From the NCBI GenBank assembly GCA_008711295.1, contig VUYV01000020.1, positions 6,519,316 through 6,583,315 on the forward strand: DNA of 64,000 nt. The letters are read 5' to 3'. Below, one piece after another: positions 36,885-47,260 of the stretch. Origin of the DNA: Anarhynchus alexandrinus. Lineage: Eukaryota > Chordata > Aves > Charadriiformes > Charadriidae. The notes below the pieces were generated by a model. It had not been told where the DNA came from, searched no databases, and saw nothing but the letters and a program-made list of their open reading frames with translations. Numbering within the stretch: the first letter of the stretch is position 1; every line of letters begins with the position of its first letter. The position numbers and the translations under genes were made by a program.

Positions 36885-36903
36885 GAAATGTCCTTTCTTG
36901 AAG
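36879..36903. repeat. 10-bp inverted repeat at the CR1 5' junction
   Basis: CTTCAAGAAA (36879-36888) and TTTCTTGAAG (36894-36903) are perfect arms around the spacer TGTCC. The first few bases of the left arm still fit CR1 and the rest does not, so the hairpin lies across the truncation point. It could be a foldback made during insertion or a feature of the target site. Confidence 0.7.
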
Positions 36904-38180
36904 CAGTACCAGTTAGTCTCGTAGCGTAGCTCAAGAAGGCATGGTGAATTTTAAACTGGTGTTCAGCATTTGCTTCCTTGCATTTAAGACATCGTCTTCA
37001 TCGGACACTGGAATGTGATATATCTTTTCCGCAGAGTAGATGTTTGATGTGCAAAATAATTTAATGCAGCACATGACATCTATTACATCACAGCAATACC
37101 CTGCCAGCACTTTAACAAGATTCCCTTTTCTGTATGCAGCTCCAAGACAGGACTTTCACTGACTTGTGTTGCTTCAAGATGCAGAACATTGTTTCAGCCC
37201 TTCACAAGAAGCCGTCAGCAAAGTTAGCAAATTCCCCAAAACCTTGAATTGGATGTTGGGGTTTGGATTCGCTTGGTATTATTTACAGTGTTTTGCTGTT
37301 TGTGATTAGGTTTACAGGAAGGCTGGCTGCAAAGTTCTGATCTGGATTTCTCCAAAGGCTTTGGTTCAGTTCTGGGTTGGAGTACACTGTAGTCAGCAGT
37401 TGTTCCTATCAACATCTGTAAAACATTTGGCATTACTTGAAAATATTAGTCACAATTGTAAAACTAATAAAAGCCCTTCTTTCATATTTTAACTATAAGG
37501 TGGTCATATATGCTGGGCACTCATCAGTGATTTAGATGTTATTTATCCGCTAGTAATATTTTTGCTGTGCTTGCTCCAAAGCCTGGATCCTTGATCTAGG
37601 AGCAATTCTCAGTTGACAAAATTAGTCTAACCAAAGAGCTGTGCCAGAACTAGGAGGACTTGCAGTTGATTTACATCCAGCTGCTCTGTACCCATTCGCA
37701 CCAATTCTCGAGCCTCTCAGACAAACTCTGTGGTAGATTTCCAGCGTGTCATAATTAGCGGAATTTTCCTGTGCAAAAGGAGGTTTCTCAGTTGATAGCT
37801 GAGTCTATAATAAAGATGAGGACTTGGTATAAATATTTGAAACACTCTAACAAAAATATTAGCAAAGTGTTGGGAAATAGAAGCTTCACAACATGAGTTA
37901 GTTACCTATGAAAGACAGTATTATTGAAAGAAATGGGTTAAATTGTGATGTGCTTTCCCCTGCAGATATATGCATGAAATTGTGTCTAATTGCAATACTG
38001 GCTGAGCAAAGTGCTGATTGCCATGTGGTAAGATGTGCTTTTCATGTGCTGTAAGGACTTCAACCCATGCGCTTGGAATTAAGACCTATTTCAAAAGGTA
38101 TTTTGATGGGATCATATAAAATATTTGTCAAATATATGCCAAGTATGTACTGCTTAAGAGGCTTTCTGGGCCAAAAATCC
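36904..38180. other. Gene-free stretch
   Basis: AT-rich unique DNA. It holds the second copy of the CR1 left-flank 17-mer (37606-37622), and a related TTTCTCAGTTGAT occurs at about 37784. Nothing else was recognised. Confidence 0.5.
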
Positions 38181-38312
38181 TCAGTAATTGTGTGTGTTGC
38201 ATCTTTCACTACAGACTAGATTAAGACAAAATATCTCAGAAAAGGTTCAGTAATTGTCTCTGTGTTTGTCATCCTTCAATATGGGCTAAGTGAAGTCAAA
38301 GCACCTGTGACT
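38181..38312. repeat. Diverged two-unit tandem repeat, period 66
   Basis: TCAGTAATTG starts at 38181 and again at 38247. The downstream sequences remain alignable: a GTGTGTGTTGCATCTTTCAC part against CTCTGTGTTTGTCATCCTTC, then AGACTAGATTAAGAC against GGGCTAAGTGAAGTC. Identity is moderate with small indels, so the duplication is old. No third unit is seen. Confidence 0.6.
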
Positions 38313-39473
38313 TGATATAGAGACTCAGATATTATGAATCAGTGACTTGTTAGTCTGAAACAACTCAGTCATATGGCTGGGACCTGAGGATGGGTATCTC
38401 CTGAGATGAAATCTAAATAAACTCTCTAGTTATGAGGACATCCCAATTGCTTCAGGCTTAAAAATCTACCTCTTAATTTATATATGACAGCCCATGCTTG
38501 CATGGTGTTGCTGTGTTTTCCACAACACCTCGGCTTCCAAGTTGCAGGATTTGTCCCATTGGCAGTCTTCACTGGGCAAAGCCAGAACTGCTCTTTAAGC
38601 ATGTGTGAATGTCTTCTAAGAATTGATTGGCATTGGCCTATTTCTACTCCAGCAGAAGTCAGTCAGCAGGAACTGCAGCAAGAGCTGAGTTAGTGCCGAG
38701 CGTCCTTGAAAATTCACCCTCTATGCCCATTAGAAATAGTACATGACTGTGCTGAGAACTTCGGTGATGGACCTTTTCCCGTGTATGGGTATGATGTCCT
38801 AGCTTATGGAATACTTCTCTAAACATCATGCCTACAAAATTAGTAATCACATTTTTGGCAAGTATTAGGTCATACTATCTGCACATTGCTCATAGCTCAT
38901 TTAGGCCTAAATGAAATTTGCTCTTTGTTCTGGAGATTAGTTTTCACCTTTGCTTGGGCAGAGCTTTGGCTTACACATCTATCTGCCAAATGCCTCTGCA
39001 TTGAGTCTGTCCTCCCACCTAAAAGAGGAAGCTCCTTCAAAGTTTCATTTGTTGGTCCTAGTAAAATAACATCTAAATCTGGCTTAGATAATGAGCATGA
39101 AGGATACTTCTGAAACAGCAGGCATGTTATTAGCATCAATCTCAGCAATCTTTTGCTATTGTTGTATCCTGAAGAGCCATTAATGCCTCAGGGAGGACTG
39201 TAGACGCACCTTTTCTGCTGGTGGCTTTTGGTGCCTGATCTGATGTTAGTAGGTGCCCTGTCAGGCTACACTGGGTTTGTTTGGGGCTCTTTATTCTATC
39301 TGGCCATTGTCGATTATTCCCATTCATCAATGGACATGTGTAAGCAGAACCCCAGGCTGGTTGCCACTCGCTCCTCTTCTGCATGCAGCGGAGAAAAGGC
39401 ACAAGTGGGGGGAGCACAGTGAGGGGGCGATGCTTTCCTGCCTTCCTGCTGGCGGGGGTGGAAGAGTGAAGCA
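38313..39473. other. Gene-free stretch
   Basis: Unique noncoding DNA. It includes a perfect 16-bp palindrome, CATTTAGGCCTAAATG, at 38898-38913. No gene or transposon recognised. Confidence 0.5.
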
Positions 39474-39500
39474 GGGATGGGGATGGGGATGGGGACCGGG
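39474..39500 (+). repeat. GGGGAT minisatellite-like run, G-quadruplex motif
   Basis: Five G tracts of three or four (GGGAT, GGGGAT, GGGGAT, GGGGACC, GGG) are separated by two- or three-base loops. This fits the classical intramolecular G-quadruplex pattern with very short loops. The flanks are also G-rich (GAGGGGGCG at 39421, GGCGGGGGTGG at 39451). Folding is predicted, not shown. Confidence 0.8.
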
Positions 39501-42486
39501 ACCAGTCTGCACGTGTTAATTATGACAGTGGTTTGAACATCAAAGGATGGAGATACAAAAGGCAAAGATGTGAGCAGAGAGAAATAGAGGAAGAGGAAAG
39601 AATAGGTGTGATGTTACAAGAGGAGGTGTTTGCTAGATCTAAGGGCTTAAATTCCATGAGGTAATTATAGAAGTATAAACAATAAATCAGTCTTTATCTG
39701 GCAAACCTTTGACCGTAAGTAAAAGGAAGATACATCAATGGGATTATAGGATCAAACTCTGTAGGGTATAGAGTATAGCTGTAACAGTTTTGGGCCCTAA
39801 GTTTCTCTTTGAACAGCTTGATAGCAAGGCATGCATCAAAACTATTACTGAGAACGTGCTGTGGGTTTCTTGCATCTTCCACTGAAGGAGAAAGCTGTTA
39901 CTGATTACTGGCTACATTGGTTGTATTTCAAGGCTGGGCTCATGTGGCAGTTTTCTTTTTAGCTCTGAAGCCAACTAACTGTGTGATAACCTCATTCTTT
40001 CCCTCCAGGGAAGACCTCCAAGAGTCCACTCCTATAACTGGTTTATGCAGAGAGAGCCCTGAAGTGGGGAGGAAGGCTCTTCTTCTGCCCTTTTACCTGT
40101 CCCAATCTCCTTCTCCTTCACTTCTGCAGCAGCAGAAGGAAAGCCAGGCTCGCTCTCCCCTTTATGCTTACAGTGATCTTTGTATCACCATTGTCTGATT
40201 AACAAAATGATTTGTAAAGACTTTGTTTTACCTTTGATCTTGCAAAACAAGGGTAGCTTTAAACAAAGCCAGATACTTTAAATAGCACCACATGGTTTTA
40301 ATAGTATTTTCTACTTTGTGTCATAACTTGAACGAACAAGATATGAACAGTATTCCTATTGTCACCACATTTCACTGTGTTATCGCATTTGCTAATATTT
40401 CCTAGTTAAAAAAATATTGGCAACTATTATGAAGCTGATGTTGTAACTAAATATCTTCTGCTAGCTCCATCATTAGAGCCTGTTCCAAAGCCTACTGAAA
40501 CGGCTAGAAACTTGCTCTCTGACTTCAGTCAGTGTTGGATCTGAAGCACAAAAAGGGAAATGGTATGCTCGGGAGGTTTCCCACCTTTCAGATCCCATTC
40601 CTCTGCTCCCTCCAGCTATGCAAAAGCTCTCACCACGTTGCAGAGCACAGTGCGGTTTGGATGCTGTACACACATATGCGAACATGATGGGTTTATGGGT
40701 GTATTTTTGCTGACAAACTGAAATTATGGGAGGAAGAGAGGGGAAGTACTTTGAGATTTGAAGTTACGTTTTTGAATTGATCTTGTAAATAGAGTGCTTG
40801 AGAAATGAAACAAAAACAAAGATGTTTTCATTTCTCTACAGCTGAAAAATATACAGAATGAAAATTGAGGGGAGGAGGGGGGAAAGGATGAAGTCATGGA
40901 TACTTCAGCTTCTCTTTCTCCTCATTAGTGCCATGCTCTTTCACTTGCATAATGGGGTAGAGGCCGAGCTAGCGCACAGATTGCTCTTCCACTTCATAGC
41001 TATACAGCTGCATCCTGCCCTGATAGCTAATCTCATTTATGTCCTTTCCAGAAGACGGCCTGCCCTGGGTGGCAATTACAGTTGGTTAATTTTGGCACAA
41101 TGTGATTAAGAGCAGACTGATATAAATCACTGGAGAGTGTAGCTTATGAAAATGCAAGTTGAGGTAGCACCCCAACCACAGAACTATCATGAGAGAAGCT
41201 GAGAGCCAGATGTTGGTCTAATGATAGAAATAATCTAATAATGGACTTTGTGTATCCTCCGGAGCTTGAAAGCCCTGCCTAATGTTTTTTGTCAGCCAGA
41301 TATCTCCATGTTGCGATACATATTGAACATTTTAGAGGTTCACAAGTTGGTTTAATGGGTTGTCTTGGCTTATAGCTAAATACCTTAGGAGAAAGTTTGG
41401 GAGCAAGATATTCTGGAGACCTGGCAGGAAGAGCCCTAATAGAGGATATCCTAGGAGGGATATTCTGAGTACCTTAGGCATCCAGGTGCCTTAAACACTT
41501 GAATCTCACCTTATATTAAAGTCTAAAGTAGCCTGTGTGAGTAGGTGATGACATATATAGACACGAACAAGTGAGGAGTGTCTCTGAAATCAGAACAGAT
41601 GGATGCATATGTGAAAACCTAGTGTAAGTAGAACTGTTATGACTTGTCCTGCATCTCCTTGCATTTGTCAGAGAAAAGAGACCACATCTGCTGAAAATAA
41701 GGACTGTAAGATAAAAGTCTTTCTTTTTTTTCATCAGCTGAGATGTGATAGGACAGATTACCTTTAAGTTAAATGTGAAGGCCCTCATTACAAGCTCTCT
41801 TTGGGCTCTGTGTGGTTTAAAATGTGAGGCTGTCCTGGCTAGTGTGCACCTATAGATAACCTCTGCTGGCCAAGGATGAGCACAGTGGCTCCTGAGCCAA
41901 CCTCCTGCCTGCCACCTACATGCAGCATGCAGTCATCTCCTCTGAGATGTCCCACCTGATACAGGAGTGACATAAGGTGCAGCTAGGAAGGGATGAAGAT
42001 CTAGTCCACAATGTCAGAGTGCGCTATATGCTGCCCATATGATACTGCCATAGATTTTGGCAACAGATTAGTCACTCGTCTTGGCAGTAAGAAAATGACC
42101 AAAGAGCCATTAAATTACCTGGTGGTTCGGTTGACTAAGAGACCCTTGTAAAGACAGTCATCTGCTTCTATCAAATGGACAGCATAAAAACACAAGGCTC
42201 AAAGACAATTTATGCCCAGAAAAGATGTCTTTTTTCTTGGGACAAAACCTGCAGCTCTATCAGAGTTACTACGTGCAGACTAACTTTTGTACATTTTTTT
42301 AACAAGAGAGGAGAGGGAACTATCTCTGTACTTCGCTTGTGATTTGGTCCAGAACAGTCACTAAGAAACTGACAGTGTCCTAATAAGAGAGAATTTGATT
42401 ATGGTAAACATTTTTATTTCTTTATATATTAATCTGCAAGCCACACATTCAGAAGTGATGGCTTGAATGTGAAGAAATCCACTAAT
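39501..42486. other. Gene-free stretch
   Basis: Noncoding. A G/A-rich patch lies at 40867-40888. The sequence from 40890 to 41110 is of mixed composition and looks non-repetitive. An 83-codon frame there has a hydrophobic start but no recognisable family. No transposon recognised. Confidence 0.45.
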
Positions 42487-42534
42487 GGAAAGAGGAAAAG
42501 AAGGAGGGAAGGAGAGAGAGAAAAAGAAGGGGAG
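42487..42534 (+). repeat. 48-base pure purine tract
   Basis: All 48 bases are A or G, with GAGAGAGAG in the middle and G-rich ends. Polypurine runs of this length can form triplex (H-DNA) and are common in vertebrate genomes as low-complexity sequence. Confidence 0.85.
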
Positions 42535-45500
42535 CAGGAGCTGTTGAGAACAAAACTCCTTGGCGAGTTACTCTACAAAGGGCAAACAGAGACTGCAATG
42601 TCTGTACCTGAAGATTCAGTCTTTGTTCTCTATGACATGGCTTTTCTCCATCAGTAGAGTAAAATTTTCCTGAAACTTCTTTTTATTTTCCTACCAAAAA
42701 GTATGTTCTGGAGAATCTGTGCTGACTTCATTACATTGCTTTTACTACAGAAAAGATAGCAAACATTGTGGGAAGGAGGAAGGTTGAGGAACAGTTAACT
42801 GAAAATATAACAACTTGGAGGTTTTTACCTTAAAATAAGGTTTCATTTTGCAAAATATATTTTTTTTCATTTTTCACAAAGCTTCAAAAAGATGTCAGGA
42901 AAATTATTTTTCCCAGTCAACCAAAAAAACACAATTTTTGGCATAGTGTTTCCCAATCAGACCATGCTTTGCTTTAACCATGGATCTGTTTAAGTAAGGA
43001 ATTATGCTAGGACCTGCTCCTGTTTAGTAGGTGACTCAAAGCAGAGCCTCACTGGTTCCTCAGAGCAACCTGCACTTGCATTGGACTACACAGCATGTAC
43101 CATTCAAAGCCCAACACACACACACTTGTAGAGTCAAGGCTTTAAAAAGTCTGGACTATTTCTTTCTTTGATGAATAGCATACGGTGCCAAGATTTTCCA
43201 GATCCTGTCTGTGTGAAACAAAGGTTTAGAATTAACATTGTACATGTTTAATGACAAAAGAAAAGCAATGTGATCCTCTGCTGGAAGACAGTCTTATGCA
43301 TTACAGTATCTTTAGGTTATATTCATCACCTTCACAGACATAACAAATTTTCCGTGCACCTCCTGCTACTAAAATTACCATTAAAAGAACCAAAGAGGTG
43401 GTATCAAACTCTTGGGATATTGTGACAACCTTGTTCAAGCAAAGCAAGACATTTTACACTATTTCGGAAGCTATACCCTAGACTGAGACATGGAAAAATA
43501 GAGTGAGAAAGGCTACGACTAGACGACGAACTGTTCTCAAATCTAGAATATCTAATCAGTAATTGAATGTATAATGCTGTTGTGTTTGTCTTCATTCCAC
43601 AATCATCAGTGAAAGGACTGCAAATTCCCTGGAAGTCAACAACATGGCTTGTTGCTGGTGGCACACTCTGGCTGCAATGCGGGACATTTCCAGCAGTGCC
43701 AACCACGTGTTGTGTGTCTGTTCAACACAAGCGCTTGCAGGACAGCAAAATAGTTGCTAGATAATGCCAGTTGCTTTCGGCCCTTAAAAGCTTGCCAGTG
43801 CTATGGAAAAGCTGCTCCTGTTGCCTGAATGTTGTTGCTTCAAAAAAAGTATGCATCTGAAATCTCACATATGTGATAATGATTTTGAAAAAGCAGCGAT
43901 CACTGCAACCAAAGCGTTTGCATCTGTTAAAAGCACAGCTTGCTCTTTCACTTGTGTCAAAGCTGTTGGCACAGAATTCAAAGCACTGGATTGGCAACTC
44001 TATCAGGAAGCAAGTGCAGCATAAAGCTGTAATAGCTGTCTTCGTTAGCTTTTGTTATCTAAAATATTCCAAGTGCTTTGGATAACATAAGGTGCCACAT
44101 AACTATGGGAGCTGTCGGGCAGCAGCTTGACAGCCATATGCTTACATCTATAATGTGTGCTTACCCTCATCTTTTAGCTAAATGTTTTCCTTTAGCAGCT
44201 GTGGCAACAGTAGTGAGCCCAAACAATTCCCACACAACTGAAACACAGCTGAAGCCACTGGGTTCTCTGCTGAGGGGACAGAGGCCACAAGTACTCTGGT
44301 CACTCAAAGATTTTCGGAGGGGCCAAAGCAACTTAAACACTTACTGCTATGCCTGTCTGTGTGGCAAGGGCTGTGTTGCAAAGATTCCTGCCCTAACACT
44401 CACCCAGTGGGCTGTGGAGTCACACACAGCTGCTGGTGCAGTTACAGAGGGATATTGCCGGGTCGGCTCAGCGTGGCGCTGACGCAGCGATCCTGCTTCT
44501 GGTCCTGGTGTTAACTCATGTGGGTCACGAGGGCTACCTCTGCACCACCACTGGGGCTGAGCTGGCGTGTGTTTCTCTGCACCTGTGGCATGGATATTCC
44601 CTAAATTCTTCTGAAAACTGCCTTTTTGCCTCTTCAGGCACCAAACATGGATGAACTGGGAGATCACGGGAGCAGTTGGAAAGGGAATGCAGAGCTAGGA
44701 TGAGATATGCATGGCTGACTGTGGAGATGCAGGGAATCCAGGCCGCTTTTTTTTTTTAAAAGGACAAGCAAAATCTCTCCATACTAGAATATCTGAGGTT
44801 TGTTTTATATGCTGCCTTCCTGTGTTCCACATCATAAAGAAAATCCAGACCTCATATAGGACCAAATCCTGCACTCATCCCTTTCTCACAACTCCTATTT
44901 AAAGTCTGACTAACCATTAGATGCTGCCCTGACAAAACCAAAACCTTTGTGTTCCAATCTTTCTCGTTGGAAACACAAAGTCTTTCATTAAAATAATCCT
45001 CTCCTGTCCAGTAGCTGAAACGTGTTGAGCGTAAAAAGCCTGCCCATCCTTTCAGCCGTGCTCCTGTAGCAAGGATAGCACATGGTGGCAGTACTCTTCC
45101 TGAGGATTTCTGCTGTAAAACTGAGGCTGTTTTGCCCTCCCCACTGATTTGAATTTGTTCATTCTTCCTAGGAAACAATTACTGCTTCATTTTTCATTTT
45201 CTACAGACAACGCTTGAAGTATCTTGGGAGTTTGGAGCTGAGGGAAAGGTAAAGGTTGTTATACCTAATGGTGTCGTCCTTCTGCTCTAATACTGGCTGC
45301 AGGCTCACTATTGCCTTGTGGTAGTAGAGAAAAGTGCTATACCAGAATACAGTATAGAAGTTACTGCCATTTATGTGATCCACGGGGACTACTCAGCTGC
45401 AGGGATCTGCAGGGTGCAAGGCTGCATTCCCCACCTCTTCTCCCTCCCCACCTGAAATATTTCATAGCACATTTGGAATACAAGTATGTGCTTTTAAAGT

Positions 45501-46160
45501 TTAACCTTTTACAAATGAAATAGATGAGTGGAATCTGTCCAGACAGTTTTTATTGCAGCAGCACTGGTACTGCTTCATTAGTAATCTCTCTCCAGATGTG
45601 TCAATTATTGCTCCCTTTCCAGATAAGACGGTGGTCCTGCACATGGTGGGATAAGGAAGTGAATGGTGCACAACTCCAGCTGCCTCTCACAGCTTTCCAT
45701 AGGGCCAACAGCTGGAGTGACTATTCCTGACAATGAGAAAAATCACTTTAATTCTCTTCCAGTATTGCTTAAGAAGGGCCTGGCTTGGCCACTGGGATCC
45801 ATTTTAGAACTGTGAACCTTGAGGAGAGAAAAGCAGATCCCTGAAGTCTGGAATAAAGCATCTAAGTTCCTGGAAGATTCTGATTTAGACATGCCCCTTG
45901 TTTAGACATGGCTACTTTAGACATTGTGGTCTCTCGTAGGCAGCTTAGGGGACCCCTTTCCATCCAGGGGACTGACTCATGTGCATCTTTCCTTAGATGT
46001 CAATTTCTCCTTGGGATTTCTATATGATTGTTACAGAAACTATTTCAGTTTAACTAAATTGCTTGCATCACAAATATGATTGTTTCTAACACGCTGCACA
46101 AGAAGAGATCTCACACAAAAACAGAAGACATGAAAAAGTATATTTTAATATACTGGTTTG
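42535..46160. other. Gene-free stretch
   Basis: No gene or transposon recognised. A T run lies at 44747-44757. Three exact TTTAGACAT motifs are clustered at 45884, 45901 and 45916. Open frames near 44080-44480 (134 codons) resemble nothing known. Confidence 0.45.
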
Positions 46161-46204
46161 CAAAAAAAAAAAAAAAACAAAACCCAAAACCAAAAACCAA
46201 ACCA
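46161..46204 (+). repeat. Poly-A / CAAAAC low-complexity tract
   Basis: Sixteen A residues are followed by degenerate AAAAC/CCAAAA units. It could be a decayed poly-A tail, but no retroposon body is recognisable to its left, so I list it only as low complexity. Confidence 0.8.
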
Positions 46205-47260
46205 CTGTAAATATATCTAGAAGCAATTCACAGTAGTAATGTAATTTCATTGTTTTCCAACTATTTGGAGGTTAAATTGGGCTTTTGGCAATCTGATAAC
46301 TTGAGCAAACAACTCTAAACTAGTCTTAGCCTCCCCCCTTCTTTAAATAAAGCTCAACTTTTAATATGGAATGTGAATTGTTTTGACTGTTAAACCATTC
46401 CAAACTCGAAAACCACTCATCATAAATGTGTTGAAAGAAGAATATATTTCAATAGTGCGGCAGACTCTTTGAGTACAGTAGAGCAGCAGTCTTCAATCAA
46501 CTAGACTTTCTTTCCAGAAACAGAAAACGAAAGCATAAGTGCCATACACATTTTTAAATGATTTATCTAAATTCAAAGAACTAACTTTTTTGTGACTGAT
46601 TATAACTGCATATATGAATGGCTATGGATAACAGGTTTCTTTCGCTTTTCAAAATGATATATAACAATGTTCCATGCAGAGACCTTCTATTTACACATCT
46701 GTTCAGCACCTGCCCATAATTACTTAGTTAGTTTTTATTATTGGGCTTGTCACCATATTAATGTAGCTGTACATTCAAATTGATTGTAATTGCAAATTTC
46801 CTGAAAAAGCTTGGTTTCTCCAAGTATTTAATTAAACTGATATCCTAAATTAAAAATAATTAGGTAACTGTACTCCACTACAATAACACATGCGTGCCTC
46901 TCTCCACATAGAAAATGGGTATTTCGCATAATTCATACAATATGTGGATTAATATTGTACAATTAAAGGTCAGTCTCCACTAGAAAAGGAGGAGTAATTA
47001 ACTTTGGTATTTAGAAACCTGACATATTTCAATTAAGCAAGCAATTTGTCACAAACTTCATAAATCAAGTTATCGAGGAAAAAGTTAGCGATAGTTATAA
47101 TAAATAGAGATGATGAAAAGTAAGCCTATTCCTTCTTGTGGCATAATTTTTCTTGAGTAAATGGTTTATATAGAAAGCCTTCCATTTCCAGGTCATGAGG
47201 TCTTATCTCGTATGTCTCAGTAACTACCAATGTTTATTTCCATCTAATGGCTGGAGGTCT
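46205..47260. other. AT-rich, homeodomain-site-rich stretch
   Basis: This is strongly AT-rich, non-repetitive sequence with many TAATTA/ATTTAAT-type cores (for example near 46720-46870 and 46935-46965). It resembles the texture of conserved noncoding enhancer regions around developmental genes. That is an impression, since conservation cannot be seen from one sequence. Confidence 0.3.

Noticed and set aside
46161..46204. Poly-A tract as the tail of a processed pseudogene
   Set aside because: No gene-like or SINE-like body is recognisable upstream and no target-site duplication could be seen.
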